The notes: generated from the sequence alone by a model not told the origin. Shown: positions 11,956-24,502, numbered from the stretch's first letter. The stretch is 64,000 bases of DNA from Arthrinium phaeospermum (GCA_006503535.1 QYRS01000002.1:992001-1056000); one strand, 5' to 3'. Program-made: numbers and translations.

Positions 11956-13287
11956 TCATGAAGTCTCTGCAGCACCTTCCTTGGTATCAACCTTCTTCGC
12001 CGGTCGATCCGTCTCGGCACCGTCGTCTCTGGCGCGCTTGCCGTTGGCATCGGCGCTGATGTTGATCTTGGGTGCGGGAAGCTCGCCATTCTCGTTGGTG
12101 GCCTTGACGGCCTCCTTCTTCTCCTGTGGTTGTTCGGCCTGGTCCCGACCGCGATCACCGCGGTGATCACCCCGGCCACGGCCACCTCGGCCGCGCCCAC
12201 GACCGCGCCCGCGCTGGTCGCGACTATCACGGCGGTCACCACCAAAGCCGCGCTTCTGATCCTCGTCCCGGCGCTTCTTCCAGTCATTGGCATCGGCGCC
12301 GTCTCGCTGGGTGCCGCGGAAGCCTCCTCGGCCGCGGCCGCGGTGGAAAGGCTTGCCATGGTTGTTCTTTGGTTGGATCTTACCCTCCCGGATGGCCTCG
12401 TTCTTCTGCCTGGTGTACTCTGCCTTCCACATGATCAACAGATCGTGCTCCTTCCAGGTAGGCTTGGGGTCAAGGGCCATGAATTTCTCGGCCGTCTCTT
12501 GGTCGGCCCATTCAACAAAGACGGAGCCCTTGAAACCACCATCGTCACCACGTCGGAGACGAACCGAATGGATCTCGCCGTACTGGGTGAAGAACGCCTC
12601 GATATCGAATTGGGTCGAGGGAATCTCGTTGCCGAAGCCCTTCACATAAATGCTTCGTTCCTCGAGCTTTGTGGTCTTGGTGGGGTCCCATGCCTTCTGT
12701 CGGCGGATGGTCTCCTTGCCCTCCTCTCCTTCAATAACAATGAAGTTGCTCTCCTTCAGAGCAGTAATGACAGCCGAAGGGGGTTGGAAACGGCGCATAC
12801 GCTTGAAGGAAGTGATGGTGGTCAAGGGGATAGCCTTGTTCTCGGTGCCTCCGGTCTGCTCGCGCATAAACTTATCTGACGACAGGTTGCTATCGCTGAA
12901 GTAGAAGTGAACCTAGATGCGATGATGTCAGTTTTTGATAGGAGAACCATTGAGGGGGAGGCATGAGGTATGTACCTGAGATCGGATCTGAACTGGGTCA
13001 GAAGTTTCCTTCAGCACAGTGGGGTCGAACTTGTTCGCCTTGGTGTTGCTGTCCTGCGCGCCCTGGTCACGCTTGACCCTCAGCATGTTCTTGGGAGGGT
13101 TGAGAACCGAAACCTCGGTCGTTTTGCTTTCATTTGCGTCTGTAGCAGATGTTCCTTCCTCGGTCTTGGTGCTCGCATCTTCAGTGGTAGCAGCAGGCTC
13201 TGCGGCAGGGGCAGGGGCAGCCTCGGTGGACTCGACGGGGGCAGCAACAGTGCTGGCCTCGAGAGGCTTGGTATCCTGGTCAGACAT
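11956..13287 (-). CDS. La ribonucleoprotein (RNA chaperone)
   Basis: Nuclear La protein (Lhp1/Sla1 type) that binds the UUU-OH 3' ends of nascent RNA polymerase III transcripts and aids tRNA and snRNA maturation. Exons 13287-12976 and 12912-11956 give 422 aa; the 63-nt intron has a CTGAC branch. An Ala/Glu/Thr-rich N-terminus leads into the La motif (about residues 80-180), with HFYFSDSNL split by the intron just before it and the characteristic IPLTTITSFKRMRRF. An RRM follows (about 195-280; IYVKGFG as RNP2, and FKGSVFVEW as RNP1). The C-terminal 130 residues are RGG/RG-rich and highly basic, then acidic, ending without a recognisable second RRM, as in fungal La. Start is the only upstream in-frame ATG. 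Confidence 0.95.
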
Positions 13288-14475
13288 GATGTCGACCTTG
13301 ATTTTTCAGAGACTATCAATCACGATTTCTTAGTTACGGTTGTTTGAGTGGGCGACAGAGGCCTCGAGTGCAGTCGAGGCAATCCGAGGCAAGACAAGAC
13401 GATGGTGGGGTGTGGGATCGAGTTGCGACGAGATGTTGGTCTTTCCACCAAAATGGGGGAGGGACGATAGGAAGGTGACTGTTGCAGGTGTAGTAACCGA
13501 GATTCCGGTAGGAACCAGGCTTGGCCAAGTTCTTTTGAGGCTCAACTCGATCGACAATGTTGAAAAGAACGGGAATGATTGGATGCGCGGGGCATTCGAC
13601 TCACGCGGTGTGACTCGCCCGGGGGCTGAAAGAAGCAAGCAGGCAAGGGATTGTTTATCGTGACTTACCGGTATCTGGCTCTTGCAATTCCGAAATTTAT
13701 TGGTCAAGGACAGTCAGTCTCTTTGGGCTGGGGGTCTCTGGTCTTTTGATAGGAGTGCCTGTTGTCGTTTCTCCGGTAAGTAAAGTAGTAGAGTGCAAAG
13801 AAAGTTGCCCGTCGGTCGCGAACAAAATATTCTTTTGGATAATGAGTGGGGAGCTTGTCGAGCTAAAAAGCCGTAAATTCTCAAAAGTTTCTGTCGGCCT
13901 TGCATGACCCACGCTTGGCGGGACCCACGATGGCAGTGAATGCAGGTGCGCACCAATTAGGGGTCGTTGGCCGTCGGGAAGTAGCTGCTAACTCCCCCGC
14001 AATGTTGCCAGAGAGGCTGGGAGTTTTGATTGGTGTCTCTTCTCAAAGGCGCCTAAGGGATCTACTCAATGCCGGTTCCTGTTCACCAAAGTGTACTCCG
14101 TATGATTGAAGGTGATTGAATATATAAGTAATGTTCTGGACAATTGTATACTTTAGTACTAGTCGCCCTCGACAATAAAAGCTCAATTGGCTCGAGGTCG
14201 GCTGACTTATACACATCCATGGATCCAAAATTTCTCGTGTCAAGACGTTCTCCAGCCTGCAGCAGTTTTTCTCTTCATTTCTCTGTGCCGACAACTGTTC
14301 AATCATGTATATTTCATTCATGTTCGTATGCTTTGCCAAGAACGGCTCTCTAGGTGATATCGTTGAGATTTTCAAAAATCATGGCCATGATGCGTGTGCG
14401 CGCTTAGTTCTAGAAAAAGAAGAAAAACTCCCGCTGCTTCAACCAGTATTTCCTGCCACTGGCCAAAAAGCCAGC
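13288..14475. other. Intergenic: La promoter and histidine-kinase 3' end
   Basis: Expected to contain the La promoter/leader (right after 13287) and the 3' UTR of the histidine kinase. A GTAAGT donor sequence on the minus strand near 13666 could mark a 5' UTR intron of the La gene. No coding gene is visible. Confidence 0.5.
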
Positions 14476-17400
14476 TCACAACAAGCCCCGAACTGTGAGA
14501 ATCTCGCTAATTTCTTTCAGCTTGACCGGCTTGGTCAGGAATAATTCGATACCGCTCTGAAAGGCTTCCTGCTGCACGCTGGCGGATGCAAGCCCGGATA
14601 GCGCAATGATGGTCGACGCTGCGTGACCATGGGTCTGCTCGAAGTTCCGGATCTGGCGTGTCGCTTGTAGTCCGTCTAGCCGAGGCATGTTGATGTCCAT
14701 GAATATACATGCGTACTGCCCAGGTAATTGGCAAACTTGGTCCACGGCTTCCTGCCCATCCTTTGCTGTTGCAAATGACAAATTCAGTTTTTTCATGTAG
14801 GCGGCGAGAATTTTCAGGTTTATGGGATTGTCGTCCACCAGCAGGAATTTTGGCAGTGGCTCACCCTCCTCCGAGCCCGGAGAAATGCTGGGCTGCGCAT
14901 CCTGGGACTGTTCATGGGACTGTGCCTGGGGTTGTGCCTGGGGTTGTACCTCGGACCGAGGAGATTCGGGGCGAGACCTGTCGCCATTCGCAGAGGGTTG
15001 GCCATCCTCAGATATCCTCTGGGATTTTTGAGTGCCTCTGGAACTAGTACCGCTCCTATTGGAAGCCCGAGAAGCCGCGCGCCTAGGGCCAAGGTTGTGG
15101 CGTGACGGAGGTAGATCCAAGGTAAGCGACGACAGCGGCCGGGGTGGGGGCGGTGCGGTATCTTGATGCTCAACCCAACGCTTCACCGCAGCCAGCAAAA
15201 CTTTGGCAAGCTTGCGAGGCCCAAGCCTATACTCATAAGATTTAGTTTCAGTATCCCAGATGAAAACAAGTACGGGGCTCCTGGATCTTGAGAGGAGAAA
15301 ACGTACGGCTGGGAGACAAAGTCCATGACACGAGAGTTAGATACCGCGTCTACTGCAGTGGACCGTTGGAACGCCGTCGGCACATCAGCGCACATTACCA
15401 CGATGGGTGCCTTTAGGGATTCCGGACTTGACATGTAAGCACATGATGCTGCCGAATCCTCGCAGAGGATCAGGTCGGGCGCAAGTTCTGTTGCTTCGGT
15501 CGTCGATACCACCTCCATTCGCAACCAGTTCCGACATGTCTTGAAGACAGACTGAGGCGAAGTTCTCGCCTCGTCCGAGCCCTTGTGGCGAATAGGAAGG
15601 CGTATTGGTGTATCAAAGCCGACCAGGCATATGCGCAGCCCCTTTAGCTCCCGTCTTTGGTTTCCGAAATAAGCCAGCTCAGCTTCTTCCTCCTTCGTTA
15701 CGCTGGTCGAGTCGGCAGGGGTGACTGGCTGTAGGGGCATACGCACTGTAACCGTCGTGCCTAGCCCCATCTCGCTTTCCACCGTGACTCTGCCACCAAG
15801 TGAGTTGGCAACCTTCTTGACCACATTCAGACCAAGTCCGAGGCCGGGAGCCAGCCGGTCTTCCTGTGCGAAGGCTTGATACAGATTCTCACGAAGGAAT
15901 TCCTGCGATATACCTCTTCCCGTGTCCGCCACGGCCAGTTTAACAAGTTGGCCGCTGGCTCGCATTCGCTTGGTACGCCCCCACTCCTGTGAGAGTGTAA
16001 TCCTTATAGATCCCGAGCTGGTGTACTTGAGCGAATTCCCAAGTAGGTTCATAATGATTCTCCGGACGCCACCGGGGATAGTTCGGAAGTAATGAGACAC
16101 TGCCGGGTCGATGTCCAGGTCGATGAGAAGTGGCACGGCGTTACCCCCGGGCAGACCATCTGGGAATCCTTCAGTGCCCCTTTTGGTGTGCTCGATTTCT
16201 TCCATTGCCTGTCTCCGGTCGTGGCGGCGTACCGCCGCCACATCTTGCCCTGTGTGGCAGCTTTCGTGTTGAATCTGTCCGGCAGACATCATGAAGAAGT
16301 TGAAACCAGCAAACACGCTCTCGACCACTTCTTCCACCAGGGAGTCGAGTTGCACATTCATGTAGATACTTTTCATTCCAGCCTCCAGATTAGGCCAAGT
16401 CCCTAAACGTAGACCTCGCGCTCCCTGATCCGGGCGCTTGTCGGGGCCGACATAATTATTAATCTTGGAGAAATAAAGTAGATGGTCAATCGTGTCTGCG
16501 AGTGTTCGTCCGCATGTCTCCATCGTGTGCAAGACGTTTCCCTGAAAAGCGTCCAACGACGTGTCCGCCAAGAGCTCAACACCAAGAACCATCCCGTGGA
16601 GCGGTGACCGCAATTCATGTGACAGCGAGCTTAGAACATCCGACTGGGATTTGTTGGATAGCGATGTCTCTAGTCGGTGAATTTCTGCCATGATGATCAT
16701 GGCGAACGCTCGGAAGTAACTGAGCTCCCCGGTACGTGTGAGGACTCTCGCAGGCGTACGTGTATAAGCGAAGCCGCCCGCAATACATCTCTCCTTTTTC
16801 TGATCCCATACGGGCACAAAAGCCACGCTCCGAGCTCCAATAAAGACCTGAGGCAGCCCTTCCTCCGGCGTTTCTTTCCATTGTGACCCATTGCGAGCGC
16901 GCGACTGACCTCGCAACCGCCCTGGAGTAGTCGATTCATGATCCTGCTGTTGTTCTGTTGATGTGCTGTTTTGGTCATCGGTTGAGGGGTCTGCTGTTTG
17001 AATAGCCCCGTCCTCGTCAAAGTTCAAGATCGCCCCTGTAGGATACTTTTGTACAATCGCCCTCAGGAGCTTGGTCGACAAGAGATGAGCGAGTGGCGAA
17101 GGCTTATCCCGGTTGATGCTAGAAAAGTCAGATGTAGAGAATCCTAAGATGTTCGCGTAGGAACTGGTGTCACCACTTGCTGCGTTGTCGGACCTCGGTT
17201 CATCGCTGCTGGATGTCTCCAAAGGAGCAATGGATGGAGCCGACACCGTTTCTTGGGACTCGGACTCCTTCGTCAGACTACCAAAAGCCTTTGGCACGGC
17301 ATCTAGAAATACCACACCCTCGGTTTCGATAGCCTCACGGATGATGTTTGCAGCTCGGGAGAATATTCCTCCAACCGTGTTCAGTTCCTCGGGAGAGACT

Positions 17401-18496
17401 GATGTGTCTGACTTGGGAGTCTGCGCACCACTCGCTGGCACTGATCCGACCGAATTCAGCGAGTCGTCCCGTCCGGATCTCGTGTCGTCCAAGCTCGAGT
17501 CTGGGTTGTTTGTGAGCCGACTTGGCTCATGACTGAATTTCCCCGAGAACAATCCATCATGAAACAGCTGGTCGTCGTCGAGGGGGGTTGCCACGTCGCG
17601 ATCTTTGGCCTGTTGTTTAGCATTCAGGGCGCCTTCTCCAACATACTGTTCTTCTGGATACTCAGCAGTTCCCCCAAACTCCCAATACGGGAGTGTCGAC
17701 CTGTTCTCCACGAACGACCCTATTGCGCGTGCCATTCGCTGCGCGCGCTGGCTCGCTATGCGAGCCCGTTTAGAGCGCAGGTGTTCCACAATACAATGTG
17801 ACACATCGCGTAGGATTTGAGAATAAAGGACATCCCAGCCGTCCTCGGAGACAGCGGACTCTTTGAAAAGACTCAAAACTCCAATGTTAATTCCATTTCG
17901 AGTCCGGATGGGAACCCCCGCATAAGCGCGGCCGAGCTTGCCAGAGATACCGTATGGCTTGGAAGCGAGTCCAGAGTCTGATTGAATATCGGGAATTACT
18001 ATGACTGGCAGAGCAATATTTCCGTGTGCATCCTCTGCTTCCCCAGCATCAAGAACGCGGCCACAGATGCCTTCAGCCTTGGGAATAGAGGTCCCACAAA
18101 GAAGAAGCTCATCTTCGCCTCGTTGGTTGTGGCCAAGACTAGGCGTTAATGGCAATGTTGCCGTAGCTTCTGCAATGATATACTGACGGTGTTGGTCAAA
18201 GAGCGATATGAAGACTCGAGTTGCGTTGACACGACACGCCACGAGCTGGGCAAAAGTGGTCAGGATAGCATCCTCACAAGTCCGGAGCTCCGAGTTGGAG
18301 CGATGATCGCCCGTGTCATTCGGTGTACTATTCCGCCGTAGATTTGGCTCATATCTGTCAAGACGTATCAGCTATCATGTCATGCTGGATACCGCGTGGG
18401 GGAGAGGGGTCAGCAAAGACCAGGGCTCGTATCTGACCTAAAAGTCTCCCGCTCCCGGGCGGCTTCAGTCACTGCTGCTGCCCTGGCTACCGTCAT
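14476..18496 (-). CDS. Hybrid sensor histidine kinase (GAF-HisKA-HATPase-REC)
   Basis: Soluble hybrid two-component kinase feeding a His-Asp phosphorelay (Ypd1-type HPt partner by family knowledge). Exons 18496-18438, 18354-15307 and 15226-14476 give 1285 aa. The N-terminus AREREtF..YEP is typical of fungal HHKs and is recovered only with the first small exon. Next come a GAF domain (about residues 45-210), a long Ser-rich linker, HisKA with phospho-acceptor His599 in SHELRSPLHG, and HATPase with N box (NLLGNSLKYT), G1 (DTGRGIS) and G2 (GLGLGLN). A degenerate receiver-like module lies at about 920-1050, and a Pro/Gln-rich linker leads to the receiver (LLVDDNPINLK) with phospho-acceptor Asp1213 in MDINMPRLDG and the conserved TKP lysine. 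No TM segment or PAS is seen. Signal unknown. Confidence 0.95.
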
Positions 18497-20146
18497 GGCG
18501 ACAGTACCAAGCTACGGTGAAGAACGACGAATGGGTGAGTTTGAGGTGCCGATCATACAATTGGCTTTCTCTGAAATCCAGCAGGAGCCCACAATTATTG
18601 CGGCAGAGCACGGCAGAGAACAGAAGAGCATGTGTTCATCTGGCTGGAAACCGCGTGGCGCGCCTGGGTGAGAGTGTTGGCAACTTGGAAGTATTCAACC
18701 ACCAACGCCTCGGCGAAAGCAACCGAGATAAAAGACTGGAGTATGGAGGTACAGGATGCACAGTAATCATCCCGCTCTGTTGGTAGGCAGTACGTTGTAC
18801 GGTAGACAGGAACCTTGGAGCAACTCGAGAAATACCACCAAAAGCAAGCGGCGGCAGGCAGTGGCAAAGGGCGGGTTCACGGGCTACATACATCCCGTTT
18901 GCAGGAAAGCTACTGGCTACTGGCCGCAGGGCAAGAGGCAAAGTGGGTCATTTCCGGTGGTGAACCTGCTCAAATCATGATTGAACCGGACAAAAAGACA
19001 GAGGGGTGCAGATTGCGGCATGTTCTGGTGCGCAGTGCGGGCTGGCGCGCGCAGAGTGCCCTGGAACCAATGCAGAACCCATGCTAAGCCATGGCTTTCT
19101 CTAGTGCACACCATATCGACATCGCCTTGGATCTCGATATGTAGGACATGCTAAGTGCTGCTGCTGGATGGGGTTAGGTAGCATTGGGCATGATCGGGGT
19201 TTCTAAACAGCCCACAGAGGGCGCCTGTAGGCCAGTCTAGGGGGGTAAAAAGGCCTGTGTGGCTCGGGGCTCGGCACCCAAAATCCCATGGAGCCATGTA
19301 AGAATTCCCGGTGCTGATTGGCTGCTGCATGGCTCTTCCATATTTTTACTATGTTGCCTGTGATCTTCGAACTGGACGTCCTGGAGCGAGCAAAGCAGAT
19401 AGGGTCCGGAGAGCAGAGGCGGTATCAATAGCTTCGTGAAGGGAAAGGACCTCATGTCGTTTCAGACTCATGCGCCGGCCCGCCATTTTCGTCTGGTAAG
19501 GTTGATTCAAGGCAGTTTGTTTTTGTCCATCCAAACACGCCGGATGCCCCAGCCTTGCAACATGCCGAAATCAATTTCCCATAAGCAGGTGTTATGATGT
19601 CATATAGTCAAGTTCAAACTTCCCATCGCTTCCCCGGATGCATCACCACTTTATCCTCAATGTGTTTCACATTATCTACTGCTACTTCAAACACTAGATA
19701 TCATAAAGATAATGGGAATACATTGCTTAGTTCGGGTAACAGAGTGCCAATACTGTATGTAACTTGATAGACTGGTCTCGACCCCGTGGGGTTCTGGCCA
19801 AGCCGGGTGCCGGGAGCTCGCGCGTGGAGATCCAGCTACTGTATCACCGGGTTGCTGCCGTGGTCGCTAGGTGAACTTACTTGGCCCATCACAGAACTCT
19901 ATTACGCAGTGCTAGCGAGTTACCCGAACCTTGACCATCTGTCCAACGTTGTGACATAAGTACATACATATGCAAGGCTCGGGGGGGATGTTTTGAATTG
20001 GGCTTACTCCCGAGCTTTAGTAACGCTTCTGCTGGTGTCCAGACGAACAAAGAGGGGTGATAGAAAAAGAGCAGCCGTATTTGCCAACTCCTGTCCCGTT
20101 CTCAACTATATAAAACAGTCGCATATCTCGTAACAACACGTCCACC
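18497..20146. other. Intergenic region, 1.65 kb
   Basis: Divergent promoter space between the histidine kinase and the alpha/beta hydrolase. Small overlapping frames at 18595-19114 on both strands have no domain, start context or splice signals, so no gene is called. Confidence 0.6.
20107..20115 (+). promoter_or_regulatory. TATA box close to hydrolase start
   Basis: TATATAAAA lies only 40 bases before the ATG at 20147. If used, the mRNA would have a very short leader. This rests on sequence match only. Confidence 0.4.
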
Positions 20147-21025
20147 ATGGCCGCAGCCCCCTCGTCCCCCTCGTCCCCTGTCATCGTCCTCGTCCACGGC
20201 GCCTTCCACCCGCCCGTCTTCTACCAGCCCCTCGTCGCCGCGCTCCAAGCCGCGCCCCACAACTACACGGTGTTGGCGCCGGCGCTGCCCTCGACGGGGT
20301 CCGACGACAGCGTCGCGGGCAAGACCTACGTCGACGACGTGCGGCGCATCCACGCGGACCTGCTGCCGCTGCTGGACGCGGGCCGCCAGGCCGTGCTGGT
20401 GTGCCACTCCCACGGCGGCGTCGCCGGCAGCGCCGCCGCCGAGAGCCAGACGGTGGTGGACCGCAACACGCGCGGCCTCCCGGGGGGCGTCAAGGCCGTC
20501 GTCTACATTTCGGCCTTCGCGTTGGCCGAGAAGGGCATGAGCGTCATCAAGTTCATCGGCGGGGAAGAGGCCGCAAAGGATCTCTACTATCCGGAGGTGA
20601 GTGTGTGATACTGCTCCTTCGCCTGCTCTTCCTGTGAAGTAGCCTGTTGGAAATACTAATATACTGATCCGCTCGCGATTCTGTTCGAATGGCAGGGGCC
20701 ACACTACAAAGTTACGGAGGGCGCGGGAGATAAGTTCTACAACTTTCTACCCAAGGTCAAGCGGGACGAAATGGGCCGCTGGCTGGTGCACCAGAGCAAG
20801 GCCAGCAAAAACGTGCCCGCGCATTTCGTAGCAGCCGACGTCACGGTCCCCAAAACATATGTCGTTTGTACCAAGGACAATGTCTTCCCAGTCCCAGCGC
20901 AGAAAGCGTTGGCACAGGCGTCGGACTGCAAGATTGTTGAGATCGAAAGTGACCATAGCCCCTTTTGGAGCGATGGCCCGAGGAGGCAGTTACTTCAGGT
21001 GATTTCAAGCGTTGTCCAGACCTAG
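20147..21025 (+). CDS. Alpha/beta hydrolase, salicylate/methyl-esterase-like
   Basis: Predicted cytosolic 259-aa hydrolase of the AB-hydrolase_6 type. Exons 20147-20596 and 20696-21025 are joined in phase 0. The protein opens with VIVLVHGAFH (oxyanion HG motif, about residues 13-22). The nucleophile elbow is CHSHGG (about residue 86) and the catalytic His lies in ESDHSPF near the C-terminus. The acid is probably the Asp in CTKDNVFP. This arrangement and length match small fungal esterases/lactonases. No signal peptide or TM is seen. The ATG has CCACC directly upstream. The first exon is very GC-rich, like the DHA1 transporter's last exon. Substrate cannot be inferred. Confidence 0.85.
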
Positions 21026-21188
21026 AAGACGTTGTAAAATTGCATTCTCGAGCTTGCTGGCGGTGGATAAGCCTCCATAGACAAATTATGTGATGGGCTA
21101 CGCAAAGTGACAGTAGTCTTTCCTCGATGAACGCGGCTCTCTGGCACAGACGACCGTCCTAGCAATCATAAGATGAAATGACACCTCT

Positions 21189-22392
21189 TCAATCCTTACG
21201 AACTGAGGACCAGGAGAGCGTCCATACCAGCAACCGTGGTCCATAGCCCCAGTCCAGCAATTCTTTTTCCTCCATGCAGTCTGCACAGTTAGGGTTGATC
21301 TGCCCCCAACGAGTCTTGCGGCAACCAACGCAGCGATCACTCCAATGGTATGGAAGTCCTTGCCAACTCATCTTCTCGACTGGGTTGCCCTCGGCACTGA
21401 AATGCCTGGCAGGCTCTCCGGGGGCGGCAGCCGCGGGGAACTTCCATTTCTGCGCCCACTTCACTATCTCCTCCATTTCCTGCTTCTTGTCCTTGCTCGT
21501 CTCGAAGTCGATGATGACCGATTTAAGCTTGGGCATCCTTTCAAAAGCCAGACCCCACGTATTTTCCACGAACGGCACCTGGCCACCCTGCTTCGTCGTG
21601 AGCATATCTTGCTGCATTTCATTATTCGTGCCCCCGTTGCGGAACGGGTTGATCGTAAGCGCCTGGTTGCGCTCCCAATACCACCAGTCACCTCGTCGGA
21701 AAGTCAACCGGATAGTCTCCACATTGGAAAACCAGTCAGTGTTCGAGACAACCCAAATGAGGTTTTTGTGGCGGGAGTCTTCCAGCCAGTACATCTGGGG
21801 GAATATCCTGATAGCTCGAATCTACAAGAGGACCATCAGTATGCTTCAAGGTAGCTCCCATGGTGTTCTTTTAGCTCACAAGATCCCAGTGTCTTCGATT
21901 TGGCACAGGTGACCATTGAAGCGATGTCTCTGAGAAGAACTGCTCAAAACGGGCCTGGGCTACGCTCTCGGGCCGTCTAGGTAGGCCGCGATAGAAGTAG
22001 AGCTTGTGTTCTTTCTGCGTCCATGGTATACTGGCGGATTCTAGATAAACCACTTTGCAGGTCTGTAGCAAAGCCACAGAGATTACCATTCGGGAAGGGT
22101 TCTCAGGTCTAACCCAGTCAAAGCCCGCTATGTTCCGAGTCACAGAAGGGGTCCCAAACGAAGGCCGCGGCGTGAGTTGCTCGTCGTTGTGGTCGTAGCG
22201 GACGGCAAACTGGTGATGCTGAACACTATCTGCCGGTTCTTCCGTAAGTGCGTACTCGTAGATCTGGGTTCTCACCTCCGGCGGTAGCTTTTTGAATAAT
22301 GGCGATGCTTCTTGCTGGTTGACAACTTGGGCCTGGAATCGTTCTACCAGTGTTGGCGGTTGCTGTTGTTGATGCTCTGACGGGTTCGCCAT
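21189..22392 (-). CDS. Unrecognised protein, DUF7730/2EXR-like start, CxxC pair
   Basis: Exons 22392-21880 and 21821-21189 are joined over a 58-nt intron with a CTGAT branch, giving 381 aa. The N-terminal segment SPLFKKLPPEVRTQIYEYAL is the motif found at the start of many fungal 2EXR/DUF7730 (F-box-like) proteins of unknown function. Later parts include IRIFPQMYWLEDSRHKN and a segment rich in Trp. Near the C-terminus there are two cysteine pairs (CVGC, 11 residues, CADC) that could form a small zinc ribbon. No enzyme motif is recognised. The gene shares a 1-kb divergent intergenic region with DcpS. The gene model is firm; function is not. Confidence 0.7.
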
Positions 22393-23418
22393 CTTTGTGT
22401 CGTGAATGATTTCCTATATTGGAAACAATCCCAATAGACCTTTGCAGCCCAGAACAGAACCAAGATAGCTTAGCACATGAAATGTGATGCTCTCAATTCT
22501 CTACTCGGAAGAGAATGCAGCTTGGGTAGAAGCCTTGAGTTGTATTTCAGTTGGGGAGTTGTAATTGGGATCAAGCAAGAGCTTAAAAGATGGTATATTT
22601 GATAGTAAGTATGTAGTCTTCTCACTTGGATTGCGAGTGTTGAAGCAAGCTCTGAAAGAACGTTTTGCTCATGACCTGGAGGGGCTTTAAATACATGTAC
22701 ATATAGAACCCACCCATAGCGCAGCAGGCAGGCGCAGGCAACGATTGATGGCCTCCATTTTACTTTAGGGAGGGGTTATCATTCTTTGGCAGCTGCTCAT
22801 GATGTTATGTTTGCTCTTTCTTACCTGCTCCTCGAAATGAAACGCACACATTTGAGTATACATAAACTCAGTCATCCTACCTATTATGAACGCTTTTTCG
22901 GTATTCATAGCATATATACTTATTTATATATCAATTTGGTGGACGAAATCTAGTTTGTGGTTGATCCTACGAACTCTGAGATATCCCACGTTTTAAAGTG
23001 AGGGCGGCGATCTACTATTCTCAACTGATTTGCTGAAGTACTTCTCAAGGAGCTCAAGATAGAAATATCAACCTTGTTATCCAAGAGCACAAACTTGGCA
23101 GCTCTTATTATAGTCTCAGCACTGAGGTTATTGTTTCACCATTGCTGTCGAATGGTTACCTCCCTCCATACATGCGTGAGACGTGTGCTAGATGAGGTGC
23201 CCTACATGATAGAAGGTAGCCCCCCACCATGCTTCTTTCTAGCTTGCGGGCAAGACTGGGGCCCCTGGACAGCAGTGTCTAGGCGGGGTTAGCGGGGCAG
23301 TTTGATCGCATCGAGGAGGGGCAGCAGTCCCGACCGAAGTTGTGTATGCACAACTGAGAGAGCCAAATACCTAGTGCTAGAGGGTTTAACTCCAAGCCAG
23401 GCTTATAATATCTTCAAC
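22393..23418. other. Divergent intergenic region, AT-rich
   Basis: Separates the divergent DUF7730-like and DcpS genes. Around 22850-22990 it is markedly AT-rich with TATATA runs. No gene is seen. Confidence 0.55.
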
Positions 23419-24502
23419 ATGGCCGCAGACGAGTCAAAGAGCAAGGCCGAGGCCCTGGTGCCCAAGTTCCAGTTTGAGCATGTGCTCAACCAAGGTAACC
23501 CGCCATTCCAGAAGAAATTCGATCCATTTGGCTCAATCCATACTCCCACCGCATATGCGAAAGGATTCTAACTTCCGGTCAGATGAGGGAGGTAGACGCA
23601 TCGCCCTCTACGGCCAGATCGACAGCCAACCCGCCCTCCTCGTCCTCGAGCGTGCGCCTTTCCCCGATGCCCCCGAATACCTGTCCGCCCTCCCGGCCAA
23701 CCTGCGCAGCCTGACGAACCTGGGCAACAACGACATCTACTCGTGGTTTTTGGGCAGCGGCAGCCCCGTATTCACGGATGGCGACAAGGACAAGGACAAG
23801 TTCGCCGATTTCAAGATCGACCTGATCTGCCCCTGTACCGAGAAGCACATCCGAAAGCACAGCAAACAGGGCTCCCGCTACGTGACCGAGACCCCCGAGG
23901 TCTACCGCGACAAGGTCCGCCCCTTCATGCAGGTCGGCCGGGAGGAGGGCCGCCTGAACTGGGTCTACAACATCATCGAGGGGCGCAAGGAGGTCGAGGA
24001 CGTGATCTACAGGACGCCGCTGGGGCGCGACGGGGACGAGGGCTTCCTGCTGCTACCGAACCTGCACTGGGACCGCAAGACCATCGAGTCGCTGCACCTG
24101 CTGGCCATCGTCGAGAGACGGGACCTGTGGAGCTTGCGCGACCTCAAGAAGAGGCACATTCCCTGGCTGAAGCACATGAAGGCAAAGACGATTGACGCGA
24201 CGGTCGCTACCTACCCGCAGATCGAGGAAGACCAGCTCAAGCTCTTCTTCCACTACCACCCTACATACTACCATCTACACATCCACATTGTCCATGCCAA
24301 TCTGGAGGCAACCTCGACGCAGTCAGTGGGTAAAGCGATCGCGCTCGATAGCGTGATTGACCAGCTAGAGCGGATGACAGGAAATGACGAGGCGGGTATG
24401 GACACAGTCCCATTGTGCTACACGGTGGGCGAACAGTCCGATTTATGGACAGAAATATTCGAGCCTCTTAAGAACGGCCGTAAAGCTTCTCCACAGCAAT
24501 AA
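23419..24502 (+). CDS. dcs1: Scavenger mRNA-decapping enzyme DcpS
   Basis: HIT-family pyrophosphatase that cleaves m7GpppN left after 3'-5' mRNA decay, in cytosol and nucleus. Exons 23419-23494 and 23583-24502 give 331 aa; the 88-nt intron has a TTCTAAC branch. The N-terminal swapped domain contains NNDIYSWFLG. The C-terminal HIT domain includes LPNLHWDRK and LHLLAIV, and the catalytic motif HLHIHIVH is preceded by FHYHPTYY (about residues 260-275), as in Dcs1 and human DcpS. Length is near the family's 340 aa. The ATG is followed by the short basic/acidic tail typical of the family. Its last 35 coding bases overlap the 3' coding end of the opposing GILT gene. Confidence 0.95.

Noticed and set aside
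12130..12879. 250-residue plus-strand frame opposite the La gene
   Set aside because: Hydrophobic by chance antisense to the La/RGG region; the La protein on the minus strand is unmistakable.
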